In this document: positions 23,901-33,111 of the stretch, piece by piece
How the letters are laid out: each line of letters starts with the position of its first letter
Position numbering within the stretch: the stretch's first letter is position 1
From: Sceloporus undulatus
Lineage: Eukaryota > Chordata > Lepidosauria > Squamata > Phrynosomatidae
NCBI RefSeq assembly: GCF_019175285.1
Contig: NC_056525.1
Location: 132,671,060 to 132,735,059, forward strand
DNA: 64,000 bases
Reading direction: 5' to 3'
Made by a program: the position numbers and the translations under genes
The notes under the pieces: model-generated
Databases searched by the model: none
Told to the model about the DNA's origin: nothing
The model's input: the letters and a program-made list of their open reading frames with translations, nothing else

Positions 23901-26900
23901 ACAGAGTTGACTGAGAGGGAAAAAAGCAGCAACAGTGGTCAAAAGAGCAGACCAGAGATTAAAAGTGTGGTACATATCTATAATTTAAATCTGTTGTAAT
24001 AGTGAAATGCCCAAAAATGATCCATCAAAAAGAAGGGGATGCCTAATTAAAATTTAAAGTTAAGAAATTGAATAGTTTCTAATGAAGAGGGGAAACTTAA
24101 TTTAAAAATTAAAAACAAAACGAGTGTTCAACTGAAATTGGAATCTCAGCATTATATGTCAAGGATGTGTACACCAGTGACTTAAAGCATGGAAAACAGG
24201 CTGAGAACCTTTAGACAATGTCCCTTTTCTAGCATAAGTGCAATTGAATTAGCTTTTTTGTTGTTGCTGTTGTTATTAAATGCATTCATCCCTCTATGCT
24301 AACTTGCATATCTTTGAGCGCTAGGTATCAGTCTCCCTACTTTAGCCTTGCGTAACCTGGAATTTACAAGGCTCCTTAATCTAGCCCTTGGGGCTGCTTC
24401 ACTTGAGGGGTGTCTATCTTTGAGACCATGCCCACTAACTTGGTTTAAACAGATGTTACTCTTCTTTCTATTGACACACAACCAGGTCTTTCCAGTAAGC
24501 TAAAGACTGCTGGAAAGTTTCCCTCATCCTTTCAACCTTGAATGATACTACATTTTTGTGAACCTTTTTTAAATTTCCAGGGTGTATTCTGGTCTCTAGA
24601 GTAATTGGTTAGTCTCTAGAGCTGCTCTTGATAGGCACTATCCCTGTGCTGCTTTATGTTTAGACACAATTAAGTATAATTGGTACATTTTATCCTACTT
24701 ACTTCACAGTAGGTATCTAAACCAATTTCCAGTTTTCCAGCATTACTTTTGAGTAGGTAAGGGTGATTTTGGCATACGGTGCTGGAGTGAAAAGGAAATT
24801 CAGAGTATGTTTTGACTCAACTTGGTCCCATTTATTTCTAGAGTGTACCTTGTAACCTCCCCCTCCTCAGATTTGAATTTGGCTCTTAAGCTGAAAAGAT
24901 TTCCTATCCTTGGTTTCTTGAATGGGTGAAGATTAACCAGACACATTTTACTGTTGAAGTATAGATTTGGAGCTGTCCCCAACTCCCTGAATCAGTAGCT
25001 GAAACTGGTTCTTTCTGGGATGATATTGCCAGGATGCTCGGTGTTATAGCATCCACTGGTTTTTAATTTACTCTTAAAAGAATTTAGTGGCTTCTTGGAT
25101 ATCTAATTGTATTTTGTTCAGTTAATTATGCCCCCAGACTGTGGGAAAGGTCTCTTGCAGAAAGGCCACACACAAAATAATTTGTGTAGTAATATCTTAC
25201 AAGCAGTTGTAGCAAGTAACAAATTTCTATGTAAACTCTATCTGTTGAAGAAAATTAACATGAACAGTAATTTTTTTAGGACTTCAGAAGCTAATTTTTG
25301 GTAAATTCTTGAGGAGACCTGGCAAGTGGCAAAACATTTTTGCACATAATAGTTGCTGAAGTCATTTGTATTCACAATATCTTGTTACTGTCTTGTTAAC
25401 TGCTTTCCTAATGTGTCATTTTTCTTGTTTTGTAGACTAAATTGTCTGCTGTAAAGGGGGTTCGACAAACAGAAACAACATTTCTATGCCGACTTGTGGG
25501 TTCAGAAGATGCCTTATCAGACCATAGCATCATCAGTCCCTACACCTCTCGGGTCTTAAAACCTTATATCAGGTAAAGATCTCTAAGCTGTTGTTTGGAA
25601 GCACACTACTTTTTTTCCTTTCAGATTTATTATCAGTTGTCGTAGATAAACACAGGAGAGGTATGCCTCAGTTAAAGTCTCTTACAAAAAAGCTCCTTTT
25701 TAACAGTGTTTTCATGCTCTGCAGCCTCCCTTTTCCTTTTCATTCTCTAATTAGCTGGATGTTTCTAAGCAGAGAGCACTGGAAGAATGTGAAGTCAGAC
25801 TGAAGAAACAGAGTTCAGTGTCAGGTTGTAGCAGTGTGTCTGCAGTACAGTGTGTCTAATAACTGGATTTAGACCCAGTCTCCTAAACTGCCCTTTTACA
25901 GTTGCCTCTGGTGATTAGATTCAGGCAGCAATAAAGACATGTCCATGCCCATTCTATGTGTACTTCATTAATGTCTTAATATCAGGCTTGACTTGCGATT
26001 GACTACTCTTGTGCTCTAATATTGCTTTTATTCCTTCCAGACGTGATTATGAAACCAAGCCTCCCAAACTTCAGCTGCTGAGTGAGATTCGAGCCCATTC
26101 ACACAAGAATGATCCCAACTGGACTGCAGAACCAGAAGCACCCATTGATTATTGCTATGTGCGCCCTAATCACATTCCCACAATTAATGCAATGTGTCAC
26201 GAGTTCTTCTGGCCAGGTAGGGTTTATGAGAGAGTCTAGATCAGTGTTTCCAGTGAATCCAGTGTCTGCTGCTACTTTTATAGCTCTATAGGGAAGGAGT
26301 TCTTGTGAAGCGGATTGCTCTTAGTAACTTAAATTTCTGTTGAAGAAACTTTTCAGAATGCCAGCAGTTTCTCCCCTGCAGGGAGTGACAGTATGAAGAA
26401 TGTGCTCTGTCTTTTGGTCTGACCACAACTATCTGAACTTCAGCAAGTCATTCTGGGCTTCAAGTGGAAAAATGTATAAGCTTACATTTTGTTGCATGAT
26501 ATTTTGATTCCTATTGAGGAAATGAAGAGACAGACAACTTGCTGTATCATATATGGAGGAGCACAGCCCTGTCAATGACAAAGATCATATATACTCAACT
26601 AGTGCTTACAGTATCTAGGCATCATCAGTAATGCAATGCACTGAGCAAAGAATATGTATACACTGTTCATTCAAGTAATGCAGCTCTCTGCTCTGTTGTC
26701 TACTGGCCATCCTTAGGTATTGTTTCGACCTAATGTTGTAGATGAGACATCACCCCATAACACTTCTAGATGACTGTTCACCCTCTCAAGTACCTTCTGA
26801 AAGCAGCAGGAAAGTGCCTTTGTCAATCTCACCAAAGCACATATCTTCCCTAGTGTAGTTGCATAAGGAAAACTTGGATTGGAAACCAGACAATAATGAA

Positions 26901-29665
26901 TATCAATATCAGCACCAGTCTGTCTGGGTAGAACACCTGGTACAAAGATGTGATGGTTGAGTGTTTTTAGTTTTTGCTTTGGTCCAAGCTCAGTCTTTTT
27001 AATCTAAAACTTTTACATGTGGATAAATGCTTACACTTCTAGACATTACTCATGATTTACTTCAGCTATGCATGCATAGGCAGGCAGTATTTCCTATATG
27101 CATGCTGTTTCTCAAATAAGCAGAACTAGTCTATCAAGTCCTTATACATTAAAAGGAAAGGGCAACCTCTACCGATTCTTGCATCTTTACCCTCCAGAGA
27201 ATGGGTGTACCAGAGTAGTCTTTGACAACGCTGGCTCTTCAGCTTAGTAACTGAGATGAGCACCGCCCAGTACAGTCGGACATGTCTTGACAACCCTGTT
27301 AAAGAGGAATGCCTTTACCTTTTCCTTCCACACAGCTAATTTATCAGTTGTTTAAAACTAAAGACCTACTATTGCTGAAGTTTAGTCCAGATCTCTTCAG
27401 CCAAGGCTTTCTTTTTTGTCCTCTAAAGTAGTTGATACTGTGCTAGGAGCCTTCTTGTAGAATGTACCAGTACATCTACATTCACTTCTCCATGTGGTGC
27501 CAAAACAGCAACCTCTGTCCCCATCACTCTCAGTTGATTAGGTGTTAGTTTTGTCAGGATGGTCTTGAACTAGGTCTGAAGCCTATGTAGGCAGATGATG
27601 ACTCTAGTTTTAGCTTTCGTCTGAGACACGTTTCTTCTGAGATACCAGAGACAGACTCCCACTAAAGTGTTTTTTAAAGAGGATTACAAATTTTCCTAGT
27701 CCATGCCCCCATGACACTGGTGCATGGGTCTCCTACCTAATGGTTCAAATGGGTATATACAGCATTAACCAGGCTGATGTCTGAGCCTCTTAAAAGATCT
27801 TTTTATGTTTGTTCTTGTTATTAAGTCAGTTTTTCTAATGAGTGTTACTTTTTGATATTAGAAATTGGTCCTCATATGATTTTAAAATTGCAAAAATTTT
27901 GCTGTTTTTCCTCTAAATCTCAGCCAATATTGATTGTATTTCAGAGTGGCACTACTTCTCTCATCACCAATCTATGACTGTTCATGAGTTTGCTTTTCTC
28001 ACCCCACAGGGATTGACCTGTCAGAGTGCCTGCAGTATCCAGATTTCAGCGTGGTTGTCCTTTACAAAAAAGTCATAATTGCTTTTGGTTTTATGGTACC
28101 AGATGTTAAATACAATGAAGCATACATCTCTTTTCTGTTTGTTCATCCTGAGTGGAGACGGTCAGGAATTGCAACTTTTATGATTTATCATCTTATTCAG
28201 GTAGTTTGAAAAGTAGTTGTTTTTCTGATCCATATGAGGTTTTCTTTTTATTTTAAGAACAAATGCAAATAGTACTCAAATGTACTCAAGTGCTTGTGCA
28301 GCTTATTTAATTCATTGTTTAGTTATTTCTTCTACAATGCTTTACAGATTTGTGGAAGAGGGAAAAGACATGCACTACGAGTTTATGTAGTTTAGGATTT
28401 AGTCACTGCTTCCTCGTCATCACAAGAGCAGTCCTGAAGACACTTAGCTAAAGACACTTAGCAGCTGGTACCAAGTAAATTGATCAAACTGAAGCAGAAT
28501 TGGAAGCATAGTATTTTGCAGACCTATGGTCAGGTTCCACACACAGACAATACTGCACTACTCTGTTATAGCAGTATTATTCCACTTTTACTGCTAAGTC
28601 TGCCTCCTGTGGAATCCTGAGATTTGCACTTTAGAGAGAGGCATTTCAAATTCTCAACCAGAGTTTTCTTAGGCTTCACTATTGCAAGACCTCTGGTACA
28701 AACAACAGTTGAGCATGTTATATGGTTATTTACTGCATGTCAGTGCTGAATTCTGCAGTGATCTGGAAATCAATACAGGCATATTACTACACTAACAGCT
28801 CTGTTCTAATCACACATACGAAGGTCCAGTGCTATTCAACATCTTTATCAATGACTTGGACAAAAGAATAGAGGCATGCTTATTTGGTTGCAGATGACAC
28901 CAAATTAGGAGTAGTAGTAATACCCCAGAGGAGAAGGTCAAAATTCAAAATGACTTTAATAGATTAGAAAGCTGGGCCAGTACTAACAAAATTAATTTCA
29001 GCACAGAGAAATCTAAGTTACTGCACTTAGGGTGGGAAAATGAAATGCATAGATATAGGATGGGGGGTGACTTGGCTTAATGAGACTATGTGTGGCCCAG
29101 ATCTGACCTTTCGAGGGTGCAAAAAGGAGCCACAAAAAGTGGCTTCTTTTTGCACCCTCAAAAGGGTGCGATAGCTGCGGTGTTGCAGCTTTAAGGTGCT
29201 CCTTTGGTGCTATGTCATGTAAAAGTAGTGCCAGAGGAGCACCTTGGCACCACACACCATGTGGAGCAGTGCACAGCATCACACCGCCATGGGGCGGAGT
29301 CAAGACATGTGTTGTATGGACACCATGCCCTGGCACATGCCCCAACTCTGCCCCCAGGTCAGCCTTAATGGCCATCTGCACAGCCCCTTTCTCTCTTTGT
29401 AATGCATGAGCTGGTTCCATTATTATCATTGTTCTTTTATTTCCTCATTTTCCTCATAATGTTTGATGCAATTCTTGTTTATTTTTGACAGACTTGCATG
29501 GGCAAAGATGCAACCCTTCACGTCTCAGCAAGTAATTCCGCAATGCTGCTATACCAAAAATTTGGATTTAAAACTGAAGAATACATCTTAGATTTTTATG
29601 ACAAATATTATCCTTTGGATAGCAAGGAGTGCAAGCACGCGTTCTTTCTCAGGTTGAGACGATGA
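2971..29665 (+). CDS. KAT14: KAT14 (CSRP2BP/ATAC2) full coding region, 10 exons
   Basis: KAT14 is the GNAT-family acetyltransferase subunit of the nuclear ATAC complex, acting on histones, and was first found as a partner of the LIM protein CSRP2. Joined coding exons are 2971-3226, 4338-4456, 10170-10291, 14443-14624, 15582-16001, 21713-22272, 25436-25572, 26041-26216, 28010-28200 and 29492-29665, giving 778 residues against about 782 in human. In order: an acidic N-terminus (about 1-70); a Cys2-Cys2 zinc motif (C76, C79, C105, C108); a conserved domain to about 226; a Ser/Pro-rich linker and a basic Arg/Lys region; a C-terminal GNAT fold (about 640-778). The acetyl-CoA loop is RRSGIA at about 707-712. 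The start ATG at 2971 matches the human MD-S start; an in-frame ATG at 2944 would add nine unmatched residues. No damage was seen, so the gene looks functional. Confidence 0.97.
3227..4337 (+). other. KAT14 intron 1, no repeat recognised
   Basis: Apart from the AATAAA at 3430 I see no repeat, second gene or long open frame with conserved content in this 1.1 kb. Confidence 0.5.
3430..3435 (+). promoter_or_regulatory. PET117: Candidate PET117 poly(A) signal inside KAT14 intron 1
   Basis: The first AATAAA downstream of the PET117 stop is here, 599 bases on and within the first coding intron of KAT14. None occurs between 2831 and 2971. A PET117 message ending here would carry KAT14 coding exon 1 in its 3' UTR. 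Confidence 0.35.
4338..4456 (+). CDS. KAT14: KAT14 coding exon 2
   Basis: Acceptor TTTATAG ends at 4337 and donor GTAAGT follows 4456. Two bases complete Ser86. The exon then codes the second zinc pair (CSDC) and the conserved FERLRLTWQQ that begins the next domain. It ends in phase 0. Confidence 0.96.
4644..4870. mobile_element. Palindromic MITE family B, copy 1
   Basis: Inverted arms GGACCAAAACACACTAC... and ...GTGTGTTTTGGACC, with the internal mirror pair CTGCCCTGGCTCAGTGCTAG and CTAGCATTGAGCCAGGGC. Related copies: 37663, 60744, 63214. Confidence 0.75.
5130..5275 (+). repeat. Penelope-like repeat fragment with decayed hammerhead core
   Basis: GCATCTGAGGA (5171-5181), a TAGAC/GTCTA stem and AAAAGCTTATGC (5198-5209) match a widespread amniote repeat whose intact form carries CTGATGA, a stem and GAAA flanked by GCAT/ATGC. 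A similar 3' piece is at 14030-14110. Confidence 0.5.
5348..5548. mobile_element. SPIN-type hAT nonautonomous element
   Basis: Starts CAGTGGTTCTCAACCTTTCT and ends GGTTGAGAACTGCTG. It carries the SPIN signatures GACCCCCAACCATAAAATT and GATGGTCTTAGGCGA. Target duplication of 8 bases: CTCTAGGA (5340-5347) and CTTTAGGA (5549-5556), one mismatch. The interior is deleted. It sits in KAT14 intron 2. Confidence 0.92.
5671..6032. mobile_element. GC-rich nonautonomous DNA element, copy 1
   Basis: Ends GGCTGTACAGACAG and CTGTCTGTACC form terminal inverted repeats around a GC-rich body (GGCGGCGCCCAAGATGGCGC). Long open frames across it are compositional. Its ends resemble those of foldback family A. 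Confidence 0.75.
7191..7575 (+). mobile_element. tRNA-derived SINE (family 1) interrupted by CR1
   Basis: A full-length, decayed copy: tRNA-like head (GGATACGGTGGTAGTTAAGA...GTTTGAGGCC), body (CAGTCATGCTGGCCACAAGA) and tail (GATTACCTTTATCTTTA). A CR1 3' piece is inserted at 7349-7412. Confidence 0.8.
7349..7412 (-). mobile_element. CR1 3'-end fragment nested in SINE
   Basis: GAGTCATAGAATTGCAGAGT through CCAACCCCCTGCCATGC is the reverse of a CR1 tail. AGGTA flanks it on both sides (7344-7348 and 7413-7417), a short target duplication; removing it restores the SINE reading GGAAGGTAACAGCATTT. Confidence 0.8.
8380..10030 (+). mobile_element. LINE (L2/CR1-like) 3' half, degenerate
   Basis: Broken reverse-transcriptase frames read GFDTINHGILLCHLAGMRLG, LVCGTALVW (from the usual LVCGVPQGS), then YMDDTQV, EHTTPLLQQLHWLLVHFRAQ and LPRLWNSLPTEIRLG. 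The tail runs to AATAATACTAATAATAATAG at 10004. It is a dead, 5'-truncated copy in KAT14 intron 2, with many stops and frame changes. Clade within the Jockey group is uncertain. Confidence 0.85.
9817..9876 (+). mobile_element. CR1 3' terminus inside the LINE tail
   Basis: GCATGGCAGGCGGTTGGACA, GGTCCTTGTGGTCTCTTCCA and ACTCTATGTTTCTATG are the classic CR1 3' end with its octamer repeats. Confidence 0.75.
10170..10291 (+). CDS. KAT14: KAT14 coding exon 3
   Basis: Acceptor TTTTTCAG ends at 10169 and donor GTAATG follows 10291. Codes VVMLAMYNLSLEGTGRQGYF and then a Trp/Lys-rich helix, nearly identical to human. The preceding intron is 5.7 kb and carries SPIN, SINE and LINE insertions. Confidence 0.96.
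11119..11886 (+). mobile_element. Possible solo LTR of an old LTR retrotransposon
   Basis: A stretch unlike its neighbours, with a TATA box (CTATAAAAAGCTTGCC at about 11416), a cytosine-rich downstream part and a possible end at GGTAACA. No target duplication or coding part was found. Boundaries and family are uncertain; if an LTR, it is old and solitary. Confidence 0.3.
11897..12131. mobile_element. Tigger-like MITE (CAGTGGGCCC family), full copy
   Basis: Flanked by TA on both sides; ends CAGACGGCCCTCTG and AAGGTCCACTG. The interior has ATCCATGG blocks in both directions. In KAT14 intron 3. Confidence 0.75.
12760..12954. mobile_element. Tigger-like MITE, variant family
   Basis: Ends CATTCAACCCTCTGTTTTTG and AGGAGGGGCAACTG, flanked by TA. 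Interior mirror CTTGAATGGGGCATGCCCC. Relative of the element ending at 36462. Confidence 0.65.
13587..13715. mobile_element. Tigger-like MITE, one end only
   Basis: CAGCATGCCCTTGATATCTG and the CAAGTCCCATTAAATACAAT block match the copy at 53092. The second half is missing. Confidence 0.6.
14443..14624 (+). CDS. KAT14: KAT14 coding exon 4
   Basis: Acceptor TTTAG ends at 14442 and donor GTAATA follows 14624. Codes KKTSTWWSTVAGCLSVGSP and a Trp-rich stretch (GEPGWWKLVHNRPP), conserved in vertebrate KAT14. The exon ends after one base of a split Ala/Gly codon, whose identity depends on the tandem acceptor of the next exon. Confidence 0.96.
14961..14993 (+). repeat. (ATT)n microsatellite
   Basis: About eleven ATT units in KAT14 intron 4. 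No attached LINE body is recognised. Confidence 0.9.
15285..15506. mobile_element. Tigger-like MITE next to KAT14 exon 5
   Basis: Ends CAGTCAGCTCTTCATATC and ATGCTGACTG with TA on both sides. The right end is 75 bases before the exon 5 acceptor, so the MITE lies where a branch point and splice enhancers may be. Confidence 0.7.
15582..16001 (+). CDS. KAT14: KAT14 coding exon 5 (tandem NAGNAG acceptor)
   Basis: Codes the basic region (ESAMELKEKRSRTQEAKDIR) and the Ser/Pro-rich linker up to PPQALFH; donor GTAAAG follows 16001. The acceptor reads TAGCAG, so splicing can join at 15582 or at 15585. The upstream choice gives KAKAGSKTSLD, equal in length to human KVKAASKPTLD, and is preferred here. 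The downstream choice drops one residue. Confidence 0.95.
16960..17055 (+). mobile_element. L2-like LINE 3' tail
   Basis: ATAAAGCCGCTCTGATAG...GGTGGGATATAAATAC followed by an (ATGA)n tail is the usual end of an L2-type LINE. Confidence 0.6.
17927..18160 (-). mobile_element. tRNA-headed SINE (family 2), reverse
   Basis: Reversed tail GTGTGCCTTCAGGTTGTTTC, body GGTCACCCAGGGGGTTTCC, reversed B box GGAATCAAACCC and head CATTACAACGCACCGGCTAG. Same family as 18829. Confidence 0.85.
18829..19025 (+). mobile_element. tRNA-headed SINE (family 2), forward
   Basis: A box GTGTAGTGGTTTGAGTATTG, B box GGTTCAAATCC, body GATAGGTTTACCTTGGGGTC, tail CTTGAAGGCACACAAC. Confidence 0.88.
19300..21135 (+). mobile_element. 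Non-LTR retrotransposon reverse-transcriptase remnant
   Basis: Degenerate frames read VAFMDLKAAFYSIL, GVRWGCILAPTLFNLYLN (an RT core PTLFNLYLN block), VKIASQLLCAADIWTEVIHS, FQANFLRALLYTTRCV and LCLCGFHAVETMSHILL, then a 3' end with TAAATAAATAAAG near 21117. Several stops and frame changes make it dead. The clade is not clear; it differs from the LINE at 8380. Confidence 0.8.
21713..22272 (+). CDS. KAT14: KAT14 coding exon 6
   Basis: Acceptor TTTATAG ends at 21712 and donor GTTAAT follows 22272. This is the largest exon, 560 bases. It codes an acidic, Lys-rich, less conserved stretch and then the well conserved VSIYEEKLLLRNLEAYPNAV, TPEARRLKRKLIVRQAKRER and FRILDRYQ. The donor is weak at positions +3 and +4, but the phase-0 junction matches the human protein. 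Confidence 0.95.
22273..25435 (+). other. KAT14 intron 6, mostly unexplained
   Basis: Except for the SINE body at 23552-23660 I recognise no repeat or gene in these 3.2 kb. Confidence 0.4.
23552..23660 (-). mobile_element. SINE body fragment (5S/tRNA SINE tail type)
   Basis: CACCTTCAAATCACCTGTCA...GGTGACCCCATAAAATTAAT...CAAGTTCCTTCC is the same body as the 5S-headed copy at 46244. No head can be seen. Confidence 0.55.
25436..25572 (+). CDS. KAT14: KAT14 coding exon 7
   Basis: Acceptor TTTTGTAG ends at 25435 and donor GTAAAG follows 25572. Codes TKLSAVKGVRQTETTFLCRL followed by VGSEDALSDHSIISPYTSRV and LKPYI, leading into the acetyltransferase region. The first dozen residues are the least conserved part of the C-terminal half. 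Confidence 0.96.
26041..26216 (+). CDS. KAT14: KAT14 coding exon 8
   Basis: Acceptor CTTCCAG ends at 26040 and donor GTAGGG follows 26216. Codes RDYETKPPKLQLLSEIRAH and then APIDYCYVRPNHIPTINAMC and the start of EFFWPG, matching human KAT14 closely at the entry to the GNAT fold. Confidence 0.96.
27220..27335 (+). mobile_element. SINE family 1, 3' half
   Basis: GACAACGCTGGCTCTTCAGC, GAGATGAGCACCGCCC and the tail TGCCTTTACCTTTTCC match the copy at 7191. Confidence 0.65.
28010..28200 (+). CDS. KAT14: KAT14 coding exon 9 (acetyl-CoA loop)
   Basis: Acceptor CCCCACAG ends at 28009 and donor GTAGTT follows 28200. Codes residues 658-721, with the central beta strands (SVVVLYKKVIIAFGFMVPD) and GNAT motif A, FLFVHPEWRRSGIATFMIYH. 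RRSGIA fits the Arg/Gln-x-x-Gly-x-Gly/Ala pyrophosphate loop that binds acetyl-CoA. Confidence 0.97.
28815..29091 (+). mobile_element. CR1 reverse-transcriptase fragment
   Basis: Frames read GPVLFNIFINDLDKRIE, then pieces of the DDTKLG block and KCKVLHLGRKNEMHRY-like text, typical CR1. Broken; cut on the right by a GC-rich element. Between KAT14 exons 9 and 10. Confidence 0.75.
29092..29393. mobile_element. GC-rich nonautonomous DNA element, copy 2
   Basis: GC-rich island with mirror AGGGTGCAAAAAGGAGCC / GGCTTCTTTTTGCACCCT near the left end and a right end reading GCACAGCCCC. About 100 bases before KAT14 exon 10. Boundaries uncertain. Confidence 0.5.
29492..29665 (+). CDS. KAT14: KAT14 coding exon 10 and stop
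   Basis: Acceptor TTTTGACAG ends at 29491. The exon codes 57 residues, TCMGKDATLHVSASNSAMLL and YQKFGFKTEEYILDFYDKYY to FFLRLRR, then TGA at 29663-29665. This is GNAT motif B with the conserved LLYQKFGF. Confidence 0.97.
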   Translation, partial: TCMGKDATLHVSASNSAMLLYQKFGFKTEEYILDFYDKYYPLDSKECKHAFFLRLRR

Positions 29666-29800
29666 TAGAAGGATTCATTGGGAGACTCACGGAAAACCAG
29701 TCACTAGGGGGGAAAAATCGCTCCAGTGTTTCTGTTATGAATATTTGTAATGTTGTGTTGCCTTTAATGCTAATAAATTCAGTCTTTGACGTTTTTTGAG
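29666..29800 (+). promoter_or_regulatory. KAT14: KAT14 3' UTR and poly(A) signal
   Basis: A canonical AATAAA lies at 29772-29777, 107 bases after the stop, with a TTTTTTG-type GT-rich element about 15 bases further on. The predicted 3' UTR is therefore only about 130 bases. A CR1 fragment begins just beyond it. Confidence 0.75.
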
Positions 29801-29851
29801 AATGGTAATTCTTAACCACCAAGAAAATTTTCATGAGAGATCATATAATCT

Positions 29852-30062
29852 TAGAGTTTTCTTAGAGTTGATAGGGTCCACAAGAACCATCCAGTCCAAT
29901 CAATCCTCTGCCTTGCAGGAACACACAACTGAAGCACTCCTGGAAGATGCTCATCTACCATCTGTTTAAGTATCTTCAAAGGAGAGTCACCCCTCCTGAA
30001 GCAGCCTATTCCACTATTCAAAAGTTCTTGCAATAAAAAGATTCTTTCTAATGTTTACATGA
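29852..30062 (-). mobile_element. CR1 3' fragment downstream of KAT14
   Basis: TAGGGTCCACAAGAACCATC, CAGTCCAATCAATCCTCTGC and AGCAGCCTATTCCACTATTC are decayed CR1 3' sequence in reverse. Confidence 0.75.
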
Positions 30063-31910
30063 AGTCCCTAAGACAGAAAAACAGAAACGTGTCTATTGTA
30101 AGAAAGAAGTGAATAGAAACACATCCTTTGAGAACAGTTCAAATAGTAATAATGTAGTTCCAATGTTGAATTTTCCAGCTTTTCTTTGTTCAATGTTTTC
30201 AAAGTTCTTGCATCAATCAGTTTAGGTGCTGTAAGTTTTATTAGACAGAAACATGCTTCCTATCCCTCAAAATTCAGATGTAGTATATAATTTAAAAAAA
30301 ACTTTACACAATAAAGATTTGCAATTCTTAGGAACTGACAGAGTACCATGAAATGTGTAGATTCTCTAATGTAGTAATTAATTTGATTAACCAAACCCCT
30401 TTATAATGGCTTTATAAAGGCTTTCCCTATTCAGTCGTGCTTGAAAATCCTGTGAAATTTCACCTGTTAAAGGTGGTGTTCCTTTAACCAATATTTACAC
30501 AATACTGATATGCCATCTTGAAGTTTGGTTAGTTGCAGATTCCTTATGGCCCTGGAGCTGGGCAGTTCTCAGTAGCAATGTAGCAGACCAAGGTTTTCTA
30601 TCACTAGTAGATGTGGAATCTGTGAAACTACAGCATATCCAACTACATACAGTAATTGTGGATGGAAATACCGTAGTAGTTGTATAGTGGTAACGTAGAA
30701 TGGTAACTTCAGTTGCATGTGAATTTGTGTTTATTAAGTGTCTAATTCATTATGGTGACAAATGGAGTCAAAAGGTATGCTGAAGATATCAAATGGAGTC
30801 CTTTTCTTTACAGCAAGTGGCGAGAAAGTCATTTTATCAGGAGAGGTCAAAGACAGAATTGCCCTTTCCATTCTGTTACCAGAATTACTGAACTATATTG
30901 CAGTAATTTCATTTTGTCACACTTCAGCTGTACATCATGAGAGGAAGGGGAAAGATAGCTTGCATGTGCTCAGGAAAATATGGAGACGGTTGCTGCTCCA
31001 ATACATTGCAATTTTAGAGGTATTTTCTGCCAACTTCACTCTAGTCTAGGAGTGGGGGAAATGCAGCTCATGGGCTTTCTCAAAAACCCTGAAACCCCTG
31101 ATCCCCCCCCCCCCCGCAAAAAAATTTTTGGATGAAAAATCCAAAAGCAGCAGTTAACCCTTCTGTGACTACACCATCACCCAAATCAAAAAGGTCCTGC
31201 CAGAAACCAGGACTAGAAATGCAGGTTCTCTGCTTCTGTTTTTGGCTGAAAATTGGGCAGAAATGGAGTGGCAAGGGCTGCTGCAGGAGAGTGATATGGC
31301 CCTGCATTCATCACAGTTACCATTCCCCACTTCAACCATGATCTCTCTTTGCTGCCAACTTCTTAGAAAATAATGGGGCTCTAGTCTTCCTGCTTAATAG
31401 GTATCATGTCCGCTGCCCTGACCATTTTTCCATTCTAGATCACCAGGAATTAGAACTGTCTGCTGAGGTGACAGGAAACTCTCCCAAAGTAACTGAAACC
31501 ATCCTGTTCCCCTGGCCTTGCCTTCCAACTACATAATCGTAGTTCTTAATCAGCCTCTCCCTCCTTAAAGAAATCCTGAGTCCAAGTGAGTCTGAACTCT
31601 ACCAGGTAGTCCACGACAAATGCAATTCTGAAAATTTCTATGTCAAGATCACCATCATTCCACCTGGCACAGAAAACCAGGTCCAGAGAATAGCCTGGCC
31701 AGCATTGGAGGGGTCAGAACCCTAGTGTGTGTTCCTTTTCTTTCTTTCTTTCTTTCTTTCTTTCCTCCCCCTTCTTTTCTTCCCTTCTCCAGTTTCCTTC
31801 TCTTTGATTGTATATTATTTTGATTGTAAATTAGATTGGTTGTGTTAAAAATTAATAAGAATGAATCTTTAAAAAAGAGAGAAAGAATTTGTTGGTTCAG
31901 GGTTCATTGA
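30063..31910. other. Intergenic stretch without recognised genes
   Basis: No conserved open frame or recognised repeat except a C-run near 31105 and a (CTTT)n microsatellite at about 31739-31764. Confidence 0.45.
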
Positions 31911-31911
31911 G

Positions 31912-32144
31912 AGCCCGTACAGACAGACCAAAATAAAGCTGCTTCGCATCATTTTGGAGGTATGCTGTTTAAATGATGCATGTGTCCTAAGAGTCCAGAA
32001 GCCGCACCAAAGCCATGTTCCAGTCCTAAGGACTGGAGCACAGCTTTGGTGCAGCTTCTGGCCTTTTAAGATGTGTGTGTCATTTAAACAGCGTACCTCC
32101 AAAGTAATCCAAAGCAGCGTTATTTTAGCCTGTCTGTATGGCCC
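31912..32144. mobile_element. Foldback MITE family A, copy 3
   Basis: Ends AGCCCGTACAGACAG and CTGTCTGTATGGCCCT; the palindromic body has TGTTTAAATGATGCATG and its mirror. Lies between KAT14 and DZANK1. Confidence 0.85.
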
Positions 32145-33111
32145 TGGAACAATCTAAATATAATATGGTTAAAGTTAAACAAATGGATTTTGAGCACAAT
32201 TAATTATTAAAGCTAGGGTACTCTGAATTAGTAATGGACACAATTTTATTGTCTCAAAGGGAATCAAAGCATTTTCTTTGTTTTTTAATCTTTTTTTATT
32301 CATTCATTAAAGCAAGTCAAAAACAAGACAAAATTTAGACAAACACCATAAAACAAAGGACAACATAGATTATCATAACACTACACATATAATTATATAT
32401 TAGTTTTTCAAATCAACTCCCGCCCTTCCCCAAAAGCATTTTCAAAATAGTGTGGCACAGTATATTACTGGGAACAGTATTTCAATTGATAATGTCTTTG
32501 AATTTCTGCAAGTAGGAATTGATAAGGATTAAACCTTAATACACCAAGGCATCAAGTAGTTGCACTATCAACAGGACTTTCATTTGAGGGTCAAAATCTA
32601 TCGTCATACCCTCACGATAAATGATTCCTAAGAGGAGCAACACTGAAGGCTCCAAGAACGACACACAGATTTCCTTCTTGAGATTTAAATCTAAGGCCAG
32701 AGAGACGACTGGAGCGTTTGAGTTGCTATCAGAAACATTACACTTTGAAAATAGCATTCTTAGTGCTATCACATCTACCTAGAGATTTTCAAAACTGGCA
32801 GCACTCGCAACTAATGAGAATTTATTTTAAAGAAGACAGTTTGGTTCTAACGTTAGACTCTTTCTAACAACTCTGTTCGCTGGCTGAAAAACTCAAAACA
32901 GTGCATTTGCTTGCTTTTTGCTCAAATCCAAAACATCCAACGGAGTAAATATGGCACGCATTGGCTGTGCGTAGAGCAGTATAGTTGTATGTCAAGAGAA
33001 TGAGAAACAATAGGTACTGAGGCACTGTTCATATCATTTAATCCAAGAACAACAGGTCATGAAGCTTAAAAAGGTTGATTTCAAGGTGGATAAGAGTGTG
33101 TATCCACCTAT

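Noticed and set aside
32536-32772. Minus-strand open frame of 78 codons between KAT14 and DZANK1, with a protein-like hydrophobic/acidic pattern
   Set aside because: No family match that I can recognise, no clear splice or promoter context, and it lies in repeat-rich intergenic DNA. It could be a decayed element; not supported as a gene.
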